DNA of 13,379 nucleotides from a bacterium (GTDB lineage: Archaea; Nanoarchaeota; Nanoarchaeia; Woesearchaeales; UBA10216), in NCBI GenBank assembly GCA_024206195.1, contig JAAGZO010001253.1, positions 1 to 13,379 on the forward strand. The letters run 5' to 3'. The notes under the pieces are model-generated. The model saw only the letters and a list, made by a program, of their open reading frames with translations. It ran no database searches and was not told the origin of the DNA. Below, piece after piece: positions 10,701-13,379 of the stretch; the stretch's first letter is position 1, and every line of letters begins with the position of its first letter. The translations under genes and the position numbers were made by a program.

Positions 10701-13328
10701 ATCATTACTTTGTTGTACTAAGATGTTCTTAGCCTTGTCAGCGAATTTGTTGAGCCTAGCATCAGGAATGAAATGGGCAATGATAGGCTCAGCCCTAACA
10801 GTAATCTCGTATCCTCCAACAAAGTCATAATCTTCTAAGGTAACTTCAAGCCAAGTGGTTCCTCCCTTGCTACTTTTGCATCGTAAATCATAGAAACCTT
10901 CAACGTCAGTCTTCGCGACATAGCATCCTTGCAGATTATAGTCAAACTTTTCTTTTTCTACCCAGTAGTTGTAAAGGCAATCTTTCTTAGTTCTAAGGAT
11001 GATATTTCCGATTTTAACATCTTGATTGACTTTCATGGTAATTTTAGGTAAGAACTCGGTAGGTTCGAAAATTGTGAGCTCTGGGTCTAATGGGTCAATG
11101 CATACAGTTTCGCCATTGGTGGCAGCCAAAGGATACTTAATCTTAATTTGGGAAGAAGATTTATTTAGTTTTAAGTTAAGGAAGTAATATCCAGAAGTCT
11201 TTCTGAAGAAAGCGTTAGGATTATTAACTTTAACTGCATAGAATCTTTTTCCTTCAAGGAGTATTTTCTCAACGATAACTTTAGCAGTATAACTACTGTC
11301 ATCTTCAGCAACAACAGTACCTGAAATAACCTTAGGATCGAATTTGGCACTGTAGTTTATTCCTCCTTTTCCGCATAAAGATCCACCCTCAGGGGTTAAA
11401 AAGTCAAGCATAGTAATAATAGGAGAAGAAATGTGGTAGGTAATGGTACTGGTCTGTCCAAAGTTGTACATTTTTTCCTTGAATACTCATAGAACTTGAC
11501 CTTCTTGATATCATTTGGATAGAAGGTAGCAATGAAATTGTTGACTCCAGAAGGTACTAAGAGAACAGTGCCTCCATTTATCTGAAGATATCCATTTACA
11601 TAGTGCATACCTGGAGCTGCTACTTTGTAAGAACATTCGAATCCTCCTTCAGTTGGCCTAATATCTCCAGAATAAGTGTACTTCTTTCCAGCTAAGTTGG
11701 TTCTTTCTACCTTGCAAGAAAAATTCCCCTTGTGGATTTTTTGAATATCAACTCCCTTAAGTGCGTTGTTTAAGCTGTCAACAAATTTACATGAAGATCT
11801 GATATGCACTCCAATGTTGACCCTTGGGGTGGACTTAACTCCAAAAAGTTGCATTAGTGACTTTTCGATTACTGGAGCACCAGGTAAGACATTGAAGTAG
11901 TAACCGGTCTCCTTAGGGAATTTGTGTGAGAATCTGTAAAGCCCAGCCTCTTTAATAGGAACATGAGTCATATACTGACCGTTGTTTCCAGAACAAGTAA
12001 CCTTTCCGATTTGTTTTCCGGGATGTACGCTATAAGCTCCTATTTTAGCGCAGATAGTTCTTGGGTCAGATCCGAAATTAACTAAGTTGCCAAAAGCATC
12101 CCAAACAGTAAATTTAAATTTAATGAATCCTTGACAGTCGCTGATAACATAGTCTCCGTTGTTTCTTCCTCCTTTGATATAGTTCTTTCCACTGATATTT
12201 TGAATACTCTCACCAACCTTCAAGTTAGCAAATGGTCCAACAGTGACAGTGAAAGTGGCCTTTTGCTTGTTTTCTCCTTTAGTAGAGTAAATGGTAACAG
12301 AGTGAGATCCAACTTTATTACAGTTGGAGACTTCTAAGTAGAAGGTTTTGTCGTCTTTGATTGCGATTTTTCCTACATTTCCACAGCTTGAAGTGGCTCT
12401 TAGGTTGTAGTTGGGGATGAGTTTAGTGCTAACAGGCTTTCCTTGGGCGTTAACTGGTCTAACATAAAGTGTATTTTTAGTTCCTGCAGTACAGCTTGAG
12501 GCGCTCTTTTTAGTATTTGCCCATTCAACATTGAAAGAGCTGAAATCATCTTGGCATACAAAAGCGTTATAGAACCTCAAATCTCTCTTGTTTCCCTTGA
12601 AAGATCCAGTAAATCCTAAATAGACTTGATTCAAATAGGAAGCATCTAAGGCGCTCTTTCCAATGAATCTGTTGTTTACGTAAAGGAATGCTGTTTCATT
12701 CTCAACGAAGAGCTGAACAGTGATAACATGTCTCTTGCACTTGTTGTATTTCTAAAGAAGTTAAGGGCTAAACTTACAAATCCTAGGGGCATTTGTTGAG
12801 TTTTGTTTTCCTTGCCATTACACCTTGATTTATAACATCTGTGGAAGGAAGCATAGTTCCATCCCTTATCCTTCAAAAGCACATCCCAGAACATATCGAT
12901 TTCAGTGACAAAGGCCTCATAAAGGTTTTTGTATCCTAGATATCTTCCGTCTCCTGAGAGATAGTTTGTGTAGAACTTGGAGAGGATAACTGTGAATCCA
13001 TCCATGGCCCAAGACCAAATATCCCAGCAGCCTTTGTTATTGATATCGACTGTGAATTTAACTTCAAATCTTGGAGTGATCAAGACCTTATTTTTTAACC
13101 ATAAGCCTCCAACTCCTTGCTTCCAGTTGATAGATACTGGGGAGGTTCTAGCATTTCCAACTCTGTTTAAGTTGCTTCTATCGAGAACGGTTTCTATAAT
13201 TAAAAAGGAATCTTACTTCTCATGCCGGACCAGCGACAACTTGAAGCATTAGAATAAGTAGTGACTAAAAATAAGACAATTAAGCCTAAAATATTTGGTA
13301 ATAAATTCTTGTCAATTATTAAATAATA
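1705..13328 (-). CDS. Giant secreted lectin / filamin-repeat / Cys-rich / MIR-domain protein (about 3,855 aa), three exons, two apparent frame breaks
   Basis: Exons are 13217-13328 (5' limit open), 12778-13193 and 1705-12751, with introns at 13194-13216 and 12752-12777. The last exon needs one extra base at 11471-11476 and at 9700-9702 to read through. Numbering from the ATA codon at 13319, the modules are: signal peptide 1 to about 24; L-type lectin about 45-242; filamin-like Ig repeats about 243-3290; a ricin-B-like insert about 1987-2096; a region with 32 Cys 3295-3527; a charged helix 3528-3673; and MIR 3674-3855, ending at TAA 1705-1707. No ATG precedes the signal peptide after the in-frame TAG at 13329-13331, so the start is unresolved. 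Codon choice favours AAG, AAC, TCC and GGA and differs from the AAA/AAT-rich neighbour, which suggests high expression. I do not recognise a named orthologue. The module set and lack of a later membrane span suggest a secreted or surface carbohydrate-binding scaffold (inference). Confidence 0.85.
1708..2253 (-). other. C-terminal MIR domain (three MIR motifs, beta-trefoil)
   Basis: The last 182 residues hold three MIR-type repeats: GQRLKFIHW...ALHSHHNRY...GSRKQEVTSF...DNDWFI; GSIIQIRHFLTNKTIFCDS...GQRECHA...NWKLEI; and GDMVRFINVETKYSLHSH...RQWEVTCF...NDNWILV. The LHSH, [QW]EVT and (N)DxW elements are the hallmark of MIR domains in protein O-mannosyltransferases, SDF2 and IP3/ryanodine receptors, where the domain binds ligands or unfolded/glycan substrates. 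The middle repeat is degenerate. The protein ends two residues after the third repeat (VQAQ), with no anchor or ER-retention signal visible. Confidence 0.85.
2254..2691 (-). other. Charged K/E/R-rich helix (coiled coil or single alpha helix)
   Basis: About 92 of 146 residues are K, R, E or D, with stretches such as KIEEERKALEEKKIKEEV and KKRREEEIKKKKAKEEARKR and no Pro after its first 20 residues. The E/K alternation at i,i+4 spacing fits a stable single alpha helix or a coiled coil. The DNA is correspondingly TTC/TCT-rich on the plus strand. It separates the Cys-rich part from the MIR domain and would act as a rigid spacer. Such segments are more typical of cytosolic or nuclear proteins, so its place in an apparently secreted protein is odd. 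Confidence 0.85.
2692..3390 (-). other. Cys-rich region, 32 Cys in 233 residues
   Basis: Repeating units follow [VLI]-x-C-P-x(3)-C-x(5-7)-C, for example IVCPDGTCKGSELEC, VICPDGSCVDDIKNC, LTLCPNLSCALSLAKC and MVRCHDQTCASEYSKC, with shorter spacers of the form xxC between units. At least six units can be seen. This looks like a disulphide-bonded extracellular stalk similar in style to other small Cys-repeat families; I cannot assign it to a named family. It lies between the last Ig-like repeat (DKFGN) and the charged helix. Confidence 0.75.
6985..7314 (-). other. Ricin-B-like (beta-trefoil) insertion within the Ig-like array
   Basis: About 110 residues (746-855 of the long uninterrupted frame) interrupt the Ig-like pattern. 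They contain SCLKSLALNHSYGAWYTL, then NKQCLQETRLGYVYVKC followed by NQHFRIV, and later GFSLTV and GGKNQRFQC. Alternating CLQ..., V-x-V-x-C and N-Q-x-F elements resemble ricin-type lectin subrepeats, which bind galactose or GalNAc-type sugars. The Q-x-W motif is degenerate (Q-x-F), so sugar binding is uncertain. This insert largely explains why this higher-order unit is about 619 residues rather than about 450-466. Confidence 0.5.
9700..9702 (-). other. Frame break 2 in the giant gene (A3 run)
   Basis: The frame encoding ...KYPLKFLGDGK must pass to the frame encoding DQDAGNGDKVIS.... One extra A gives YPLKFLGDGKDQDAGNGD, which aligns without a gap to FPMAIVGGKGNEDASNGD at the same place in the next higher-order unit (about 8330). 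No GT...AG pair of suitable phase lies nearby, so a single-base deletion, an error or frameshifting is needed rather than an intron. Confidence 0.8.
11471..11476 (-). other. Frame break 1 in the giant gene (A6 run)
   Basis: The upstream frame ends ...KFYEYSRKK and would continue into a non-repeat tail with a stop. The downstream frame begins MYNFGQTSTITYHI... and continues the Ig-like pattern. Adding one A to the six-A run joins the two exactly. The joined segment keeps the usual distance of about 19-24 residues from the linker proline to the AG/FG turn. An alternative is a 23-nt intron at 11478-11500 (donor GTCAAG, acceptor TTCAAG), which also restores frame but shortens that distance to about 13 residues. 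Confidence 0.7.
12545..13193 (-). other. L-type lectin (concanavalin-like) domain
   Basis: Visible landmarks of the L-type lectin fold are MDGFTVIL (the D-G-F strand near the start), LGYKNLYEAFVTEIDMFWD (the E-x-D strand that in legume and ERGIC-53/VIP36-type lectins carries the metal-binding acidic residues), HRCYKSRC, the strands HVITVQLFVENETAFLYVNN, and the closing YLGFTGS. The domain spans intron 2. L-type lectins bind glycans through a Ca2+/Mn2+-dependent site. Whether every metal ligand is kept I cannot decide from sequence alone. Extra Cys pairs suggest disulphides in a secreted setting. Confidence 0.8.
12752..12777 (-). other. Intron 2 of the giant gene (26 nt), phase 0
   Basis: The donor is GTAAGT, the acceptor CTTTAG, and CCTTAAC lies inside as a branch-point-like motif. 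Removal joins ...QQMPLGF to KYNKCKRHVITVQ..., restoring a continuous L-type lectin domain that otherwise changes frame. This is the best-supported intron in the window because the conserved lectin fold continues on both sides. Confidence 0.92.
13194..13216 (-). other. Intron 1 of the giant gene (23 nt)
   Basis: The donor is GTAAGA and the acceptor ATTATAG on the minus strand. Its removal joins the signal-peptide frame (ending ...GMR plus one base) to KTVLDRS... of the lectin region. Without it, the lectin frame meets a TAA inside the intron. Length is 3n+2, so retention also shifts the frame. Confidence 0.85.
13239..13319 (-). other. Signal peptide of the giant protein, no visible ATG
   Basis: Read from 13319, the frame begins I-I-D-K-N-L-L-P and then has a hydrophobic core, NILGLIVLFLV, followed by small residues (TTYSNASS) that suit a signal-peptidase site. 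This is a convincing ER signal sequence in phase with the lectin domain across the 23-nt intron. No ATG occurs in any minus-strand frame between the window edge and about 13250. The first in-frame ATG (13221-13223) lies after the hydrophobic stretch. The true start may be in an upstream exon, be non-AUG, or be hidden by a base error; for example one substitution would turn the ATT at 13314-13316 into ATG. Confidence 0.65.
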
Positions 13329-13350
13329 CTATAAAATATTAACTAAGGAG

Positions 13351-13359
13351 CTATTTATA
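13351..13359 (-). promoter_or_regulatory. TATA-box-like element upstream of the giant gene
   Basis: The minus strand reads TATAAATAG here, about 30-40 nt upstream of where the signal-peptide reading frame begins. This is the spacing expected for a core promoter with a very short 5' UTR. The background is very AT-rich, so chance occurrence is quite possible. A competing reading is that the GTATAA starting at 13360 is an intron donor and the TTATAG ending at 13329 is its acceptor (32 nt). Confidence 0.4.
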
Positions 13360-13379
13360 CAATAAAAAATAATAATTAA

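Larger units (their letters stand above)
3391..12544 (-). repeat. Array of filamin-like Ig-fold repeats with a higher-order unit of about 450-466 aa
   Basis: The signature D-x-[FYW]-x-N of filamin/ABP280-type and related Ig-like repeats recurs at least 13 times. Examples are DAFGN (residue about 391), DKYNN (1341), DKYEN (1448 and 1800), DKFKN (1568), DCYGN (1909), DQYKN (2189), DKFDN (2425), DQWKN (2525), DQYFN (2637), DMFNN (2879), DSFGN (3106) and DKFGN (3221). Each is usually preceded by an AG turn and often by a G-P linker. A second domain type, marked by an [IL]-x-[LI]-[RK]-T strand, usually after an AG turn and often with a Trp further on, occurs five times starting near 11024, 9627, 8229, 6372 and 5019. 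It sets a periodicity of about 466, 466, 619 and 451 residues. The array probably forms a long elastic stalk or adhesive rod. Assignment to filamin repeats rather than another Ig-like family is by motif only. Confidence 0.75.

Noticed and set aside
9700..11476. Euplotes-type programmed frameshifting
   Set aside because: That system is +1 at stop codons such as AAA-TAA; here the shift needed is -1 and no stop codon sits at the sites.

Overview
The window is a piece of an AT-rich, intron-containing eukaryotic nuclear genome, most likely from a protist with a compact genome. I infer this from introns of only 23-29 nt with GTAAG-type donors, very AT-rich spacers, and a secreted protein of about 3,855 residues built from eukaryotic-style modules. 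About 3,800 codons of the main gene contain no in-frame TAA, TAG or TGA, and Gln, Cys and Trp use their normal codons, so the standard genetic code fits. That argues against ciliates that read TAA/TAG as Gln or TGA as Cys/Trp. A ciliate lineage with the standard code, or another AT-rich protist, remains possible; I cannot name the species.

Two genes lie head to tail on the minus strand. Gene A fills about 1705-13328. Read 5' to 3' on the minus strand it has a TATA-like box (13351-13359), a hydrophobic signal peptide, an L-type lectin (concanavalin-like) domain, a long array of filamin-like Ig-fold repeats arranged in a higher-order unit of about 450-466 residues, one ricin-B-like insertion, a Cys-rich region of CP-x(3)-C type repeats, a highly charged K/E/R helix, and a C-terminal MIR (beta-trefoil) domain. 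The protein therefore carries three sugar-binding-type modules joined by a long Ig-like stalk, and no transmembrane segment is visible after the signal peptide. A secreted, cell-surface, matrix or extrusome lectin/adhesin is the most natural reading, but this is inference.

Gene B runs from 1499 down past base 1 and is incomplete. I rebuilt it as six exons, including a 14-nt microexon, separated by five introns of 24-29 nt. Its product is not recognised. It has a basic N-terminus, a Gly-x-x triplet run encoded by an unusually GC-rich patch, a folded-looking middle part, and a D/E/N/K-rich tail that leaves the window.

Between the genes (1500-1704) is an extremely AT-rich spacer with a 17-bp tandem repeat. 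Three places (about 9700, 11471 and 1048) show the same defect: the reading frame is restored by adding one base to an A/T run. Long-read homopolymer errors are the simplest explanation; real mutations or frameshifting are alternatives. Forward-strand open frames are shadows of these two genes.
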